The notes: a model not told the origin generated them from the letters alone. Counted from the stretch's first letter, positions 14,614-24,121 are shown. The stretch: DNA of 64,000 bases from Microbulbifer sp. SAOS-129_SWC (GCF_039696035.1 NZ_CP155567.1:4149001-4213000); one strand, 5' to 3'. Program-made: numbers and translations.

Positions 14614-17613
14614 ATGATCACCAGCTACCTGAAAAAATCATTTTTTGTTTTCATGTTTATCGCCCTCGCCGGCTGCGGTGGTGGTGGCGGCTCCTCCGAC
14701 TCATCCTCGGGCGACAGCGGCACAACGCCCGGAGACAACAGCAGCGGTTCATCCGCCCCGGTCTCGGTGGAGCTGCCCGCTGAATTGAACCTATACAACG
14801 ACCAGGCCCTGAGCCTGAGCGGCACCGTCAGCGGCGATGGCACCCTCAGCTATCAGTGGCAGCAGCTATCCGGCAAGCCAGTGACGTTCAGCACCGGCGA
14901 GGCGGCGAACACCGAAGTGCGCTACCCGCCGTCCATGGCGACAGAGACCTACGAGTTCAGCCTGACCGCGAGCAACAGCGCCTCGAGCGACACCGCGACC
15001 GTGCACGTCACCATCCACGACCGCATCGACGACGCGGTAACCGCCGGCGACCCCGCCCTGTTGCCGGCGACGGCGAGCGCGCTGGAACAGCGCATTCTCG
15101 ATCGCGTGGCCGAACGCCAGCAAACCATTGCCGCGTTTGATACGGAAATTTTTGCCGGCCACCCCATCGATTTCGATCCGTCCAGAAACTCGCGCTTCTT
15201 CTTCCTGGACAGCATGAGCGATGCCATCGCCGCGATCATCGGCAATGGTGGTAAAACATTTGCCACTGCCACCGACAACGGCGGCTACCGCACCGTCGCC
15301 CTCGGCGACAACGTGATCGTGAAGCTCGACAACGGCCAGCAGGCCGGATTTGCGCAGCCGATGGTGAAGCTGCTCGACTGGCTGCTCACACCGCGAAACG
15401 CGAGTCTGTCCGGTGGCGGTGCGGTCCAGGTGGCGCTGATGCAAATGAGCTCCGGAAACATGAACGACACGGAGAACTGGCTGCAGGCGCAGGACTCCGG
15501 GGTCGCCATCACCCGCTGTACCGTGGAGGCGGAACTCGGCAGCTGCCTGAGCGGTGCCGACCTGGTGATCACCGGCGCGGCCGACACCAGCATGGCCGAG
15601 TCTGCGGTAACCGCGGCACTGGCGCAGGCGGTGGGCAACCAGCAGTCGCTGCTGTATGTACATACCAACAGCTGGAACTCCACAGCCCTGACCAATCCCA
15701 TCCTGAAATTCTTTGCAGTGCAGACGCAGGCGCCGGGCAGCGCCGGCAACTACTTCGCGCAAGACGCGGCCAGCTGGAGTTCGGCGGAGGAAATGCGCAG
15801 TGCCAATTCGACCCTGTCGCGGGTTGCAGCGCTGGTTGCGCGCTTCAAGGACAACAGCTTCAGCTTCCAGATTGCCCAGTGCCAGGACGAAGACAACAAC
15901 TGCAGCAACGTGCCGGCCTATGCGAGTGAATTCAGTGCAATCACTGCGGATCTGCAGGGCATACCGCAACGTTTTGACGCGCAGGCGCAGGATATCTTTG
16001 CCAGCAGCGGCAATTACCGGCTGGAAAAGCTGCTGCTACTGCTGGCAGACAAGTACCGCGAGACGGTGACCTTCCCGATGTGGAAAGACGTTACCCCCAC
16101 GGTCGATTTCCTGAAGAGCTATTTTGCCGACTCGCTGACCTACACCAGCCGCGCGCACAATCCGGCGCAGCCGGATCTGGGCAACTTCAGTCGCTCCGAT
16201 TTCAGCCATGTGACACCGATGGACAAGACGGTGCAGCTGACCAGCCGCCGGAACTTCCGCGCGGCCGGGGCCTATGCGCTGCCCGGGCAGACGTTTAGCG
16301 TAACGCGCACCGACAGCAACAGTGCCGCCGATGCCACCGTGTTTATCAACACCCAGCGCAGCAGTGCCACCCGCCACATGTATCCGTCGTCCAGCAACGC
16401 GCCGTGGGGCTACGTGCGGCCCAAGTTCCTGCAGTCGAGCCATATTCCCATCAAGGCTGGCGAGACGCGGGTGCTGACCTCCCCTTACGGCGGCCCGATC
16501 GAGATCGGCTTTACCGACACCGGCAGCGATATGACGTTTGAGTTTCACCAGGTCGGCCAGCACCCGTTCTGGCGCAGCGGAGACGATGCCGCAGCCTTCA
16601 TGAGTGCACTGACCGCCAACAATTATGACTGGGCGGAAATCGCTACCGAGCATTTTGAAATTCACTCCAAACGCGACAAGCTGCTCGACACCCTGGCGAA
16701 GGACAGCCGCTGGGATACGCCGAGTGAATTCGAGCGCTATCTCACCAGATACCACCACAACTACCTGCGCGTGCTGGCCGGCTTTCAGGGCGAGGATATC
16801 GACACGGTACCGGAAGTCAGCGATTTTGCCGCGAGCCACGGTCTGGCACTGGCGGTGTGGGACAAGGTGCAGCACGGCACTATGGACCAGTCTGCCTGCG
16901 GCGCCGGCTGCTCCGGCAACCCCTACGATGCCACCTGGAGCTTTTCCATTCTCGGTCACGGCGACCTGCACGAGGTGGGGCACACGGTGGAGAGCGGGCG
17001 CTTCAAGTTCAATGGCTTTGAAGGGCATGCCACCACCAACTTCTACTCCTATTACGCCAAGTCGCGCGCGCAGGACGAAGACGGTGTGGTGCAAAACTGC
17101 CAGAAGCTGCCGTTCGATACCATCAACAACGATATCAGCGATAGCCAGAGCCAGGCCGACCCGGGCGCGTATATGGCCTCGCGAGGTTACAGCACCTGGA
17201 ATTACGGCGCGGCGCTGGTGATCGATATGATGATGCACGCCGAAGAGAGGGGCGCACTGAGTGACGGCTGGGACCTGATCCCCAGACTGCACGTTCTGCA
17301 GCGGGGCTTCGATGCGGCCAGGGGGAATGACGCCGACTGGGACGCCGGCAAGGGCGAACTGGGCTTTTCCGGTTACACGCGCACCCAGGCCAACACTATC
17401 GATAACAACGACTGGCTGCTGATTGCGACCAGCTACGCCACCGGCCTGGATTACCGCCCCTATTTCGATCTGATCGGCCAGCCCTACAGCGCAGAAGCCA
17501 ATGCCCAGGTGGCAGGCTTTGGTTATCCGGCGGTCGATCACGCGTTTTATCTGCCAGCCAGTAACCAGAGTTATTGCGACACTCTGGCGGGGCACACGGA
17601 GGAGATTTACTGA
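14614..17613 (+). CDS. ImpA-like (M60-related) zinc metalloprotease lipoprotein
   Basis: A 999-residue secreted protein. The N-terminus is a lipoprotein signal (SFFVFMFIALAGCGGGGGSSDSSS) with the modified Cys in LAGC and a Ser/Gly-rich linker. An Ig/PKD-like domain with PVTFSTGEAANTEVRYPP and TYEFSLTASNSASSDTATVHVTI follows at about residues 50-135. The C-terminal half holds H786-E-V-G-H790 and a candidate third ligand E803 (GFEGHATTNF), the gluzincin pattern of the M60/M88 peptidases. The relative is Pseudomonas IMPa, which cleaves next to O-glycosylated Ser/Thr. A role in degrading mucin-like glycoproteins is therefore likely but not proven. AAGGACAACA precedes the ATG. Monocistronic, with a terminator on both sides. 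Confidence 0.88.
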   Translation: MITSYLKKSFFVFMFIALAGCGGGGGSSDSSSGDSGTTPGDNSSGSSAPVSVELPAELNLYNDQALSLSGTVSGDGTLSYQWQQLSGKPVTFSTGEAANTEVRYPPSMATETYEFSLTASNSASSDTATVHVTIHDRIDDAVTAGDPALLPATASALEQRILDRVAERQQTIAAFDTEIFAGHPIDFDPSRNSRFFFLDSMSDAIAAIIGNGGKTFATATDNGGYRTVALGDNVIVKLDNGQQAGFAQPMVKLLDWLLTPRNASLSGGGAVQVALMQMSSGNMNDTENWLQAQDSGVAITRCTVEAELGSCLSGADLVITGAADTSMAESAVTAALAQAVGNQQSLLYVHTNSWNSTALTNPILKFFAVQTQAPGSAGNYFAQDAASWSSAEEMRSANSTLSRVAALVARFKDNSFSFQIAQCQDEDNNCSNVPAYASEFSAITADLQGIPQRFDAQAQDIFASSGNYRLEKLLLLLADKYRETVTFPMWKDVTPTVDFLKSYFADSLTYTSRAHNPAQPDLGNFSRSDFSHVTPMDKTVQLTSRRNFRAAGAYALPGQTFSVTRTDSNSAADATVFINTQRSSATRHMYPSSSNAPWGYVRPKFLQSSHIPIKAGETRVLTSPYGGPIEIGFTDTGSDMTFEFHQVGQHPFWRSGDDAAAFMSALTANNYDWAEIATEHFEIHSKRDKLLDTLAKDSRWDTPSEFERYLTRYHHNYLRVLAGFQGEDIDTVPEVSDFAASHGLALAVWDKVQHGTMDQSACGAGCSGNPYDATWSFSILGHGDLHEVGHTVESGRFKFNGFEGHATTNFYSYYAKSRAQDEDGVVQNCQKLPFDTINNDISDSQSQADPGAYMASRGYSTWNYGAALVIDMMMHAEERGALSDGWDLIPRLHVLQRGFDAARGNDADWDAGKGELGFSGYTRTQANTIDNNDWLLIATSYATGLDYRPYFDLIGQPYSAEANAQVAGFGYPAVDHAFYLPASNQSYCDTLAGHTEEIY

Positions 17614-17651
17614 CAACCAGCGTGTATTTATCGACGCGCAGGTAACCGAAA

Positions 17652-17684
17652 CAAAAAAGCCACCGGATCAGGTGGCTTTTTTTC
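17652..17684. terminator. Bidirectional terminator
   Basis: The stem AGCCACC/GGTGGCT (17658-17664 with 17671-17677) is flanked by A6 on the left and T7 on the right. It serves the peptidase gene and the convergent VOC gene. Confidence 0.88.
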
Positions 17685-17690
17685 TTTCCG

Positions 17691-18107
17691 CTATTTGAAC
17701 ATCAGTTCCGGGTTCACCATGGACTTCATTTCCAGCACATTGCCGTTGGGGTCCTTGATGAAGAAGGTTTCCTGCTCGTACTCATCGCCGACAAAACGGC
17801 GATAGGGTTTATCCAGGTATTCCAGGCCGGCGGCTTCGATGCGGCGCTTCAGTGCCTGGAATTCGTCATCGGGCAGGTGGATGCCGAAATGCGGTACCGC
17901 CACCGCACCCATATCCACCTCGTGGCGCACCGTGGGCAGCTGTTCTTCGCTCTGGTGCAGAGTCAGTTCGTTGCCCCAGAAGTCGATATCGACCCAGCGC
18001 CCCTCTTCACTGTTGCCGGTTTTACAGCCCAGTACTTCACAATAAAAAGTCATCGCTTTGGTCAGGTCCCCGGCGGGGATAGCGAGATGCAAACAATTGG
18101 ATTTCAT
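17691..18107 (-). CDS. VOC-family (glyoxalase/bleomycin-resistance fold) protein
   Basis: A 138-residue single VOC module made of two beta-alpha-beta-beta-beta halves: CLHLAIPAGDLTKAMTFYCEVLGCKTG, then AVPHFGIHLPDDEFQALKRRIEAAGLEYLDKPYRRF, and FFIKDPNGNVLEMKSM. The metal-ligand positions of the fold (H near the start, H in HFGIHL, E in NVLEMK) are present, so a divalent-metal enzyme or a binding protein is possible. The substrate is unknown. GGAGGCACC lies just before the ATG, a strong ribosome site. It stands alone, convergent with the ImpA-like gene. Confidence 0.88.
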   Translation of the reverse strand: MKSNCLHLAIPAGDLTKAMTFYCEVLGCKTGNSEEGRWVDIDFWGNELTLHQSEEQLPTVRHEVDMGAVAVPHFGIHLPDDEFQALKRRIEAAGLEYLDKPYRRFVGDEYEQETFFIKDPNGNVLEMKSMVNPELMFK

Positions 18108-18535
18108 GGTGCCTCCGGTTTTTTAGAGCGCGCTATCGGCAGTAGTAAACGCAATGATAATCCGAATAGTGCGCAAATATTATTGCTTTTACACCAGACC
18201 AGAGCTTTCCTGAAGGATAAAACTACTCCAGATTTGAATACCAGGCAATAACAGCTCCTGCCGCCCCGCCCGTTAGCAGAGAGACGGCAACAGCGGGGCC
18301 ACATTCACTGCGCAGGAGCCATTTGCCGCGCCTATTTCCGGGCTGCCCCCAGGCGTCCCTCACCTGAGGACAAAGTGGGACAATTTCTGGCGCATAAATT
18401 CACCTGCAAGTTGGATATCGCGCATCTTAATTGCAAAGATGTTCAGGCGACTTTTTCTGCTTCTGCGATCAAACGCAGCCACGGCAGAGTAAAGCCTAAC
18501 CGGCGGACCACACTGCGTCTGCTCTTTGTCCCGAT
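18108..18535. other. Non-coding stretch between the VOC and MutS-like genes
   Basis: A 428-base divergent intergenic region. No gene, repeat or RNA is recognised. Promoters for both flanking genes should lie here but no strong consensus pair was seen. Confidence 0.5.
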
Positions 18536-19948
18536 ATGGATATGTACTTTATGGCCGCGACCAGCACGGAAACTGAAACCCTTGCGCTCGATGCACATAC
18601 GTTCAAGGACCTGGAAATCTTCGCGTCGGAAACCGGCGACGCGTGTCTGTTCGATTTCTGCAACCTGACCCGTACCGAGGGGGGGACCGCGGTGTTGCGG
18701 CGGCGCATGGAGCGACCGTGGTGCTCGGCGGAGCGGATACGCAGCACGCAGGAAGCGGTGGGCTTTGCCAGGGAACAACGCGCGCTGTTCGAGGCACTGC
18801 CATCGGCGTACGTAACCGGCATGACCGATACCTATGTGCACGAGATCCTGCCGCATCTGGATAGCCGCAATTTTTTCGAGTTTCTCATCAGCGCCTTCCA
18901 GCTGTGGTCGCAGCGCGGCAGCCACTATTACATTATCCTGCGCGGCGTACAGTCCGCCACCCGGTTCGTACGCGCACTGCGCAACTTCAGCACGCAGGCC
19001 CGATCATTGCCGGCGCGCGGCGACCTGGCCCCGCTGCTAGTGGAGTTACGGGCGCTGTTAAAGCGCCCGAAGCTGGCGCAGGTACCGGATTGCGATATCG
19101 CCAACTGGGGTGGCTGGCGTATGCTGCGCCTCGACCAGGCGCTGCGCGTTCACGAGCGGGATACGATCATCCGGTTGCTGGAACTGGTGCATGAAATCGA
19201 TGCGCTGGTGGCCATGGCGGATGCCACGGAAAAATACGATTTTGTCATGCCGCAGGTCGAAGAGGGCCCGATGCGTGTGCAGGCCGAGGGATTGGTGCAC
19301 CCCTATCTGGACAAGCCGGTGGCCAATCCGGCGGCGCTCAATCAGGACCACCGCGTGCTGTTCCTCACCGGCCCGAATATGGCCGGCAAGACCACCTACC
19401 TGCGCGCCTTTGCCACGGCGCTGTATCTGGCACACCTGGGCATGGGCGTGCCGGCACGCAGTTTCCAGTTTGCGCCGGTGCAGCGGCTGTTCAGTTCGAT
19501 TTCCCTGACCGACGACCTGCGCCGCGGTATCAGTTATTTCCGCGCGGAGGCGCTGCGAGTGAAGGCCGTGGCGGAAGCCGTGGCCTCGGGTCACCGGGTG
19601 GTGGCGCTGATGGATGAGCCGTTCAAGGGTACCAACATCAAGGATGCCTTCGATGCGTCGCTGGCAATTCTGCAACGCCTCGTCACCAGGGAGAACTGCC
19701 TGTTTATGTTCTCTTCGCACCTGATCGAACTGAACAGCCATCTGGCCACCGCCGGCGGCCAGGTGGACTGCCGCTATTTCGAGGCAGTGGAGAACGGCGA
19801 TCGCCTGCACTTTGATTATCGGCTGCGCCCGGGTATCTCCGACCAGCGGCTGGGCATGCGGGTGTTGAACGAGGAGGGGGTCTTCGATCTGCTCGACCGG
19901 AAGCCGGTGCGGCAACATCAGGCCCTAGCCAATCATCTGGCGCAGTGA
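18536..19948 (+). CDS. MutS-like ATPase lacking the mismatch-recognition domain
   Basis: A 470-residue protein that starts in the MutS core (domain III: DLEIFASETGDACLFDFCNLTRTEGGTAVLRRRMERPW, matching LE-I-x-n...G-tLl..ln-T-tt-G-R-LLrrwl). It ends with a MutS ATPase domain: Walker A G279-P-N-M-A-G-K-T-T287, then SISLTDDLRRGISYFRAEALRVKAV, and Walker B VVALMDEPFKGTN. Domains I and II, which contact the mismatch, are missing, as in the short MutS-related proteins common in Bacteroidetes. It probably clamps DNA or another nucleic acid, but not as classical mismatch repair. No good ribosome site precedes the first ATG; the ATG at 18551 is another candidate. The 3' end overlaps the convergent GST gene by 24 bases. 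Confidence 0.85.
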   Translation: MDMYFMAATSTETETLALDAHTFKDLEIFASETGDACLFDFCNLTRTEGGTAVLRRRMERPWCSAERIRSTQEAVGFAREQRALFEALPSAYVTGMTDTYVHEILPHLDSRNFFEFLISAFQLWSQRGSHYYIILRGVQSATRFVRALRNFSTQARSLPARGDLAPLLVELRALLKRPKLAQVPDCDIANWGGWRMLRLDQALRVHERDTIIRLLELVHEIDALVAMADATEKYDFVMPQVEEGPMRVQAEGLVHPYLDKPVANPAALNQDHRVLFLTGPNMAGKTTYLRAFATALYLAHLGMGVPARSFQFAPVQRLFSSISLTDDLRRGISYFRAEALRVKAVAEAVASGHRVVALMDEPFKGTNIKDAFDASLAILQRLVTRENCLFMFSSHLIELNSHLATAGGQVDCRYFEAVENGDRLHFDYRLRPGISDQRLGMRVLNEEGVFDLLDRKPVRQHQALANHLAQ

Positions 19949-20617
19949 ACGCTCGATCTGGCCGCCGCAATAGCCGCGGCCATTTTCCTCACGCTGTATT
20001 TCCAGAAAGCGCCGAATCGCCGGGCGCGCCTCTACTCTGCGGCAGAGCCTGGCAATATTCGATGCGTGCTGCTGCAGATCGCTTTCCAGTGCGGGAAATG
20101 AGTAGATCATGGTGCCGAACAGCGCCGCCGTGGCGATATCGGCCACAGAGAGCCGGGTACCGAGCAGAAAGCCTTTGTCACCCTTGAGTCCGTGATCCCG
20201 GCCGGTCTTCTCGAAGATCGTCATCCAGTCGGCCAGGCGGCTGTAGCGGAACGCCTCCCAGGCGGATTTCTCCCACATCGTCGAGCCGTTGTAATTGGTG
20301 ATTTCCATCAGCACGTCGTTACAGTCGAGGATGGTTTTCAGGGCAAGCGTGAGCGTTTCGGCGCGTTTGGGCAGGTAATCGAACTTCTTGCCCAGATGCA
20401 TCAGGATCGCCGGCATCTGCGCGTAGTAGGTTTTGCTGTGGCAGTCGTACAGGTAAGGCGGCGCCATCCCGGGGTTGCTGATTTTCAGGCTTCTGTCCGG
20501 GTAGATCTCGCTGGCGTCATGCATTTTGTAACTGGCCCCACAGTCTTCCAGCAACAGCCGAATAAAATTGCCGCGGAACGGCAGATCCCAGTAGTAGAGT
20601 TTGTAATCAATGGCCAT
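19925..20617 (-). CDS. Glutathione S-transferase-like protein
   Basis: A 230-residue protein, MAIDYKLYYWDLPFRGNFIRLLLEDCGASYKMHDASEIY, with the GST N-terminal thioredoxin fold and a C-terminal helical domain (LSVADIATAALFGTMIYSFPAL...RLCRRVEARPAIRRFLE). The cis-proline region reads MAPPYLYD, as in class-unassigned bacterial GSTs. The catalytic residue is uncertain; Y8 or Y9 is a candidate. Cytoplasmic; substrate unknown. It is convergent with and slightly overlaps the MutS-like gene, and is 79 bp downstream of the serine hydrolase stop region on the same strand, without a clear operon link. Confidence 0.82.
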   Translation of the reverse strand: MAIDYKLYYWDLPFRGNFIRLLLEDCGASYKMHDASEIYPDRSLKISNPGMAPPYLYDCHSKTYYAQMPAILMHLGKKFDYLPKRAETLTLALKTILDCNDVLMEITNYNGSTMWEKSAWEAFRYSRLADWMTIFEKTGRDHGLKGDKGFLLGTRLSVADIATAALFGTMIYSFPALESDLQQHASNIARLCRRVEARPAIRRFLEIQREENGRGYCGGQIERSLRQMIG

Positions 20618-20696
20618 TGCTGAAGCTAGCCCCTATTTTCCCGATAAGTGTAAGTCCGGGCACCTCTCGCGCACCCGGAGGCCGTGCCAGGTCACT

Positions 20697-22151
20697 CTAG
20701 TCAGCAGCGGCCACGCGGTGAATTGGAACCGTATCGTCCTCATCCCAGCCCAACGTGATTCCATCCGGCTTGATTGCCAGCGTCGATGGAAAGGCATTTC
20801 TACGGGGAAACCAGAATAGCTTGGAGTACAGCATGGTCCGCCCGTCCGCCAGCGCATAGGGCTGCACCGGCACGCCGGCAAAACTGCCCTTTACGCTGCC
20901 GCCTTCTTGCCACAGGCGCAGGTCCATATCCAGCATATCGGCCCAGCGCCATACATAGTGCCCTTGCGGCAGCTTGTCCTGATCACTGGCAATGGCAGTA
21001 CCCAGTTCTTCCGCCATGCGCTCCGGCGTGAGCCCGTCGAGCACACCGAGGGTGTCGGCAATACTGGTGACGTAAGCCCAGGAATAACTCATACCCCGGT
21101 TGCTCAACACGATGATATCCAGCTTTTGCGCCGGCAGCTTCCAGATCTCGGTGCCGGCAATACCGTTGTGGCCGATAACTTTGCCTCCCGGAAACTCATG
21201 GACTTCAAAATTGAAGCCATAGGGTGCGGTCTCACCACTGTTCAGTCGCACCGGGGTCCACATCTGCTGGCGATTTTTGTTGCTCAACAGCGTGTTGCCA
21301 TTCAGGGCCGCGTTCCAGTGGATTACATCCTTCAGAGTGGCAAAGATATTTCCGGCACCGCCGAAATTCTTGTGATCCAGCTGCAGAAAGCTGTCGCGGT
21401 TAAAATCGTGGCGCAGCACGCCGTGCGATACCGCGTAGCCGGTAACCTGGTTCGGCATTACCCGGTCGTAGTCGTAGATGTAGGCGCCGGTCATGCCGGC
21501 GGGCTGGAAAACCGCATCGTGCATCAACTGCGGAAAAGGTTTCCCGGCAACCCGCGAGGCAATGATCGCCAGCAGCTCGGGGTTGGTATCGCCGTAGTGG
21601 AATTCTTCCCCGGGGGAAAAATCCGGCTTGAGTTTTGCAACCTGCTGCAGGTAATCACTGATCTGCAGCGGTTTGCCGAGGTCTGGCTCGCAGATGACAC
21701 AGGCATCGCGATCATCTTCATAGCCATTGAGGCCACTGGTCTGTGTGAGCAGGTGCCGGATTTTGATTCCGCTCCAGCTTTTCGGGAGCTCCGGCAGGTA
21801 TTTGCGAATGCTGTCATCCAGCGCCAGTTTGCCCCGCTGTTCCAGGACCATAATAGCGGCGGCGGTAAACTGCTTGCTGACGGAAGCCAGCCAAAACGCA
21901 GTGTCCGCGGAAACCGGCACGCCGTACTCGACGCTGGCGAGACCATAGTAGGATGCCTTGAGCAGCTTGCCGTCGTGAATGACTGCCAGGGCGAGACCCG
22001 GCGTCTGCGCCTGCTTCATCAGCTGCTGGATATTTTTATCAATCTTGGCGGAAGTGGAATCGTCCCATTGCATATCGCTGGCCTGGGCCGCGGTAAGAGT
22101 AGCGGCTGCCAGCGCAGCGGCGGCGAGTAATCGAAACATCCTGCTAACCAT
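20697..22151 (-). CDS. Secreted serine hydrolase, beta-lactamase class C / esterase family VIII fold
   Basis: A 484-residue protein with Sec signal MFRLLAAAALAAATLTAAQA. The catalytic S90-V-S-K93 (SxxK) motif lies in DTAFWLASVSKQFTAA. A YGDTN tyrosine motif and GHNG (the KTG equivalent) follow, giving all three motifs of the penicillin-recognising serine hydrolases. The C-terminal ~110 residues form an extra lipocalin-like beta domain (WRWADMLDMDLRLWQEGGSVKGSFAG). Acts in the periplasm as an esterase, peptidase or D-stereospecific amidase; clinical-type beta-lactamase activity is not implied. AGGGAGAAAATT precedes the ATG at 22151; the frame is open further upstream without signal-peptide character. 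Confidence 0.9.
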   Translation of the reverse strand: MVSRMFRLLAAAALAAATLTAAQASDMQWDDSTSAKIDKNIQQLMKQAQTPGLALAVIHDGKLLKASYYGLASVEYGVPVSADTAFWLASVSKQFTAAAIMVLEQRGKLALDDSIRKYLPELPKSWSGIKIRHLLTQTSGLNGYEDDRDACVICEPDLGKPLQISDYLQQVAKLKPDFSPGEEFHYGDTNPELLAIIASRVAGKPFPQLMHDAVFQPAGMTGAYIYDYDRVMPNQVTGYAVSHGVLRHDFNRDSFLQLDHKNFGGAGNIFATLKDVIHWNAALNGNTLLSNKNRQQMWTPVRLNSGETAPYGFNFEVHEFPGGKVIGHNGIAGTEIWKLPAQKLDIIVLSNRGMSYSWAYVTSIADTLGVLDGLTPERMAEELGTAIASDQDKLPQGHYVWRWADMLDMDLRLWQEGGSVKGSFAGVPVQPYALADGRTMLYSKLFWFPRRNAFPSTLAIKPDGITLGWDEDDTVPIHRVAAAD

Positions 22152-22677
22152 AATTTTCTCCCTGAGTTCCCAAAGCGGGAATTGCCATTCATGGACTCGT
22201 GAGCGGAATGGCACTCCCGGTTGCAACGCCCGCGATTACTCCGGTGAATGACCGCGATACATTGGATACCGGCGCTCTTTTTATGGCGAAACACATTTTA
22301 TGCGCCAAAGCGCTGTTTATTATTGCTATAGGAGGCGGTTGAAACGTATTTCTCAACAACCTGTGAATTGTGCGTATGGATCGTTAGGTTCACCAGAATA
22401 AACCAGGCGCGGAAGCAATATCCATCGCTATAGATACCGACAACGGCCGCCATCCGAATAGCAACATGATGTAGTACCGATCCGGTCGCCGCACTCGCGA
22501 TAAAGCGCGAATACCGCGCCAATCTCTAGCGCCGGTGCACCTTTGGCACCCGCGCCGCTAGTTCACGCAAATACCATTGGGTATATTCGGGGCGAGGTAT
22601 GCGCTCCGGCGGCGTTTCTTGTGTCCGCTGTCGGGCGAGGCAACACGATGTTCCAACCCCCAATAAGGAGATTGACC
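22152..22677. other. Non-coding stretch between divergent genes
   Basis: A 526-base region between the serine hydrolase and the DUF4242 gene. It is less GC-rich than its surroundings around 22300-22440. No gene with a ribosome site, no repeat family and no known RNA was recognised. Confidence 0.45.
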
Positions 22678-22950
22678 ATGCCCAAGTTTGTCATCGAAAG
22701 AGAAATTCCCGGCGCCGGAGACCTGACCAAGGAGGACCTGCAGGGCATTTCGCAAAAATCCTGCGGGGTGCTGAAGGAACTGGGGCCGTCGGTGCAGTGG
22801 CTGCAGAGCTATGTGACCCAGGACAAGGTGTACTGTGTGTACATTGCCCCGGACAAGGAAGCCGTGCTCCGCCACGCCCAAATGGGTGGTTTCCCGGCCA
22901 ACTCCGTGTCGGAAGTCACCGCCGTGATGGACCCCACCACCGCCGAGTAA
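22678..22950 (+). CDS. DUF4242 (SCO4226-like nickel-binding fold) protein
   Basis: A 90-residue protein, MPKFVIEREIPGAGDLTKEDLQGISQKSCGVLKELGPSVQWLQSYVTQDKVYCVYIAPDKEAVLRHAQMGGFPANSV, matching DUF4242 from end to end. The family has a ferredoxin-like fold. The Streptomyces member SCO4226 binds nickel, and residues suited for metal binding (E8, C43-like, H in LRHAQ) are present here. The role in Gammaproteobacteria is unknown. AAGGAGATTGACC is a strong ribosome site that fixes the ATG at 22678, although the frame is open upstream. It probably forms its own transcript. Confidence 0.87.
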   Translation: MPKFVIEREIPGAGDLTKEDLQGISQKSCGVLKELGPSVQWLQSYVTQDKVYCVYIAPDKEAVLRHAQMGGFPANSVSEVTAVMDPTTAE

Positions 22951-23335
22951 CAGCGCCCGCTGCGGAGCCGGCTGCAGCGGCCGGCTCCGGCCATTGCCCG
23001 CCCCCAACCTCCCCGCTGTCTCGCGATTCGAGCGTCGGGCGCCGATACCGATCCACATTAAAGACAATCGTGGAAACGGCGCTCGTAGAGTGCAGTTTTC
23101 CAATGACCGCACAGACCCCACGCGTGCACGCAAAATTTTTCCACTTATAAAAGTAACTGCGCACTTTATTGCCAAGCCTTCCACGAAAACCGGTTGGGGG
23201 CCGGTAAAAAAAGTGGAAAACAGGCCCGGATTCCGGTAAATTCCGCGCTCATTTTTTGACCAGACCCACTCAAACCGCGATTGGAACCCGTGCGGGCAGC
23301 ACCGGATTCGGCCGTGGCTGACTCAGAGGTAATCG
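22951..23335 (+). other. Long leader/intergenic region before the purine salvage genes
   Basis: 385 bases without a gene. An A/T-rich segment (ATTTTTCCACTTATAAAAG at about 23132-23153) may hold the promoter of the Tsx-like gene. No PurR box (ACGCAAACGTTTGCGT-like) and no purine riboswitch core could be recognised. Confidence 0.4.
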
Positions 23336-24121
23336 ATGAAGCTGACCAGGTCCCTGCTATTGATGAGCGCCGCGCTGGTGTCCGCAATGACCCACGCCGA
23401 AGTACTCTGGCAAGACAACAGCCTGACCGTGCTGCACGGCAATCACTACACCGTGGATTACAGCCTGCATACGGATGATTCCAGCCGAGATGTGGTCACC
23501 TTCGAGCACGCCAGCGGCCACAGCTGGGGTGACCTGTTCCTGTTTTCCGATTACCTGTCATCCACTGCGGACTCGAGCGAGCTGTACACCGAGGTCTCCC
23601 CGCGCCTGAGCCTGGGTAAACTGAGCGGCCGCGACTTGTCTTTCGGACCGGTAAAAGACGTGCTGCTTGCCTCGACGCTGGAGCTGGGCAACATGGACGA
23701 TCCCGACCACCTGACCGTTACCGGCCCGCACTTCACCAACAAGCTGGCCGGCGTGGGCTTCGATCTGGCGGTGCCGGGCTTCAATTATGTGCAGGCCAAC
23801 TTCTACCACCGCGACAACGACGACAAGGCTGCTAACGAGCAGCTGACGCTGGTGTGGGCGCTGCCGTTTGCCCTGGGTGGTGCGGATTTTCTCTACGACG
23901 GCTTTATCGATTGGGCCAGCGCTTCCGCCGACGCGCACGCCAATATGAATTTCACCTCCCAGCTCAAATGGGATGTCGGCGCCCGCTGGGGCAAGCCGAA
24001 GTCGCTGTATGCGGGTATCGAGTACGTTTACTGGAACAACAAGTTCGGTATCGAGGACGGTACCTACGGCATCGATTCCAATGAGCGCAACGTGAACCTG
24101 TTGCTCAAATACCACTTCTGA
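23336..24121 (+). CDS. Tsx-like nucleoside channel (outer membrane)
   Basis: A 261-residue protein with signal peptide MKLTRSLLLMSAALVSAMTHA followed by a 12-strand barrel pattern that ends in HF (NVNLLLKYHF). It resembles the OmpK/Tsx nucleoside-specific channel family (LWQDNSLTVLHGNHYTVD... DVVTFEHASGHSWGDLFLFSDYL). Tsx lets nucleosides and bases diffuse across the outer membrane. The next two genes, a purine permease 14 bp downstream and a phosphoribosyltransferase, fit uptake of bases. GAGGTAATCG before the ATG fixes the start. The true substrate is inferred from neighbours. Confidence 0.85.
   Translation: MKLTRSLLLMSAALVSAMTHAEVLWQDNSLTVLHGNHYTVDYSLHTDDSSRDVVTFEHASGHSWGDLFLFSDYLSSTADSSELYTEVSPRLSLGKLSGRDLSFGPVKDVLLASTLELGNMDDPDHLTVTGPHFTNKLAGVGFDLAVPGFNYVQANFYHRDNDDKAANEQLTLVWALPFALGGADFLYDGFIDWASASADAHANMNFTSQLKWDVGARWGKPKSLYAGIEYVYWNNKFGIEDGTYGIDSNERNVNLLLKYHF

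Noticed and set aside
16036..17616. Minus-strand open frame opposite the ImpA-like peptidase
   Set aside because: No motif or ribosome site, and the plus strand carries the zinc site and family pattern.
22951..23335. Possible purine riboswitch or PurR box in front of the purine genes
   Set aside because: The conserved purine-aptamer core and the ACGCAAACGTTTGCGT palindrome were looked for and not found.
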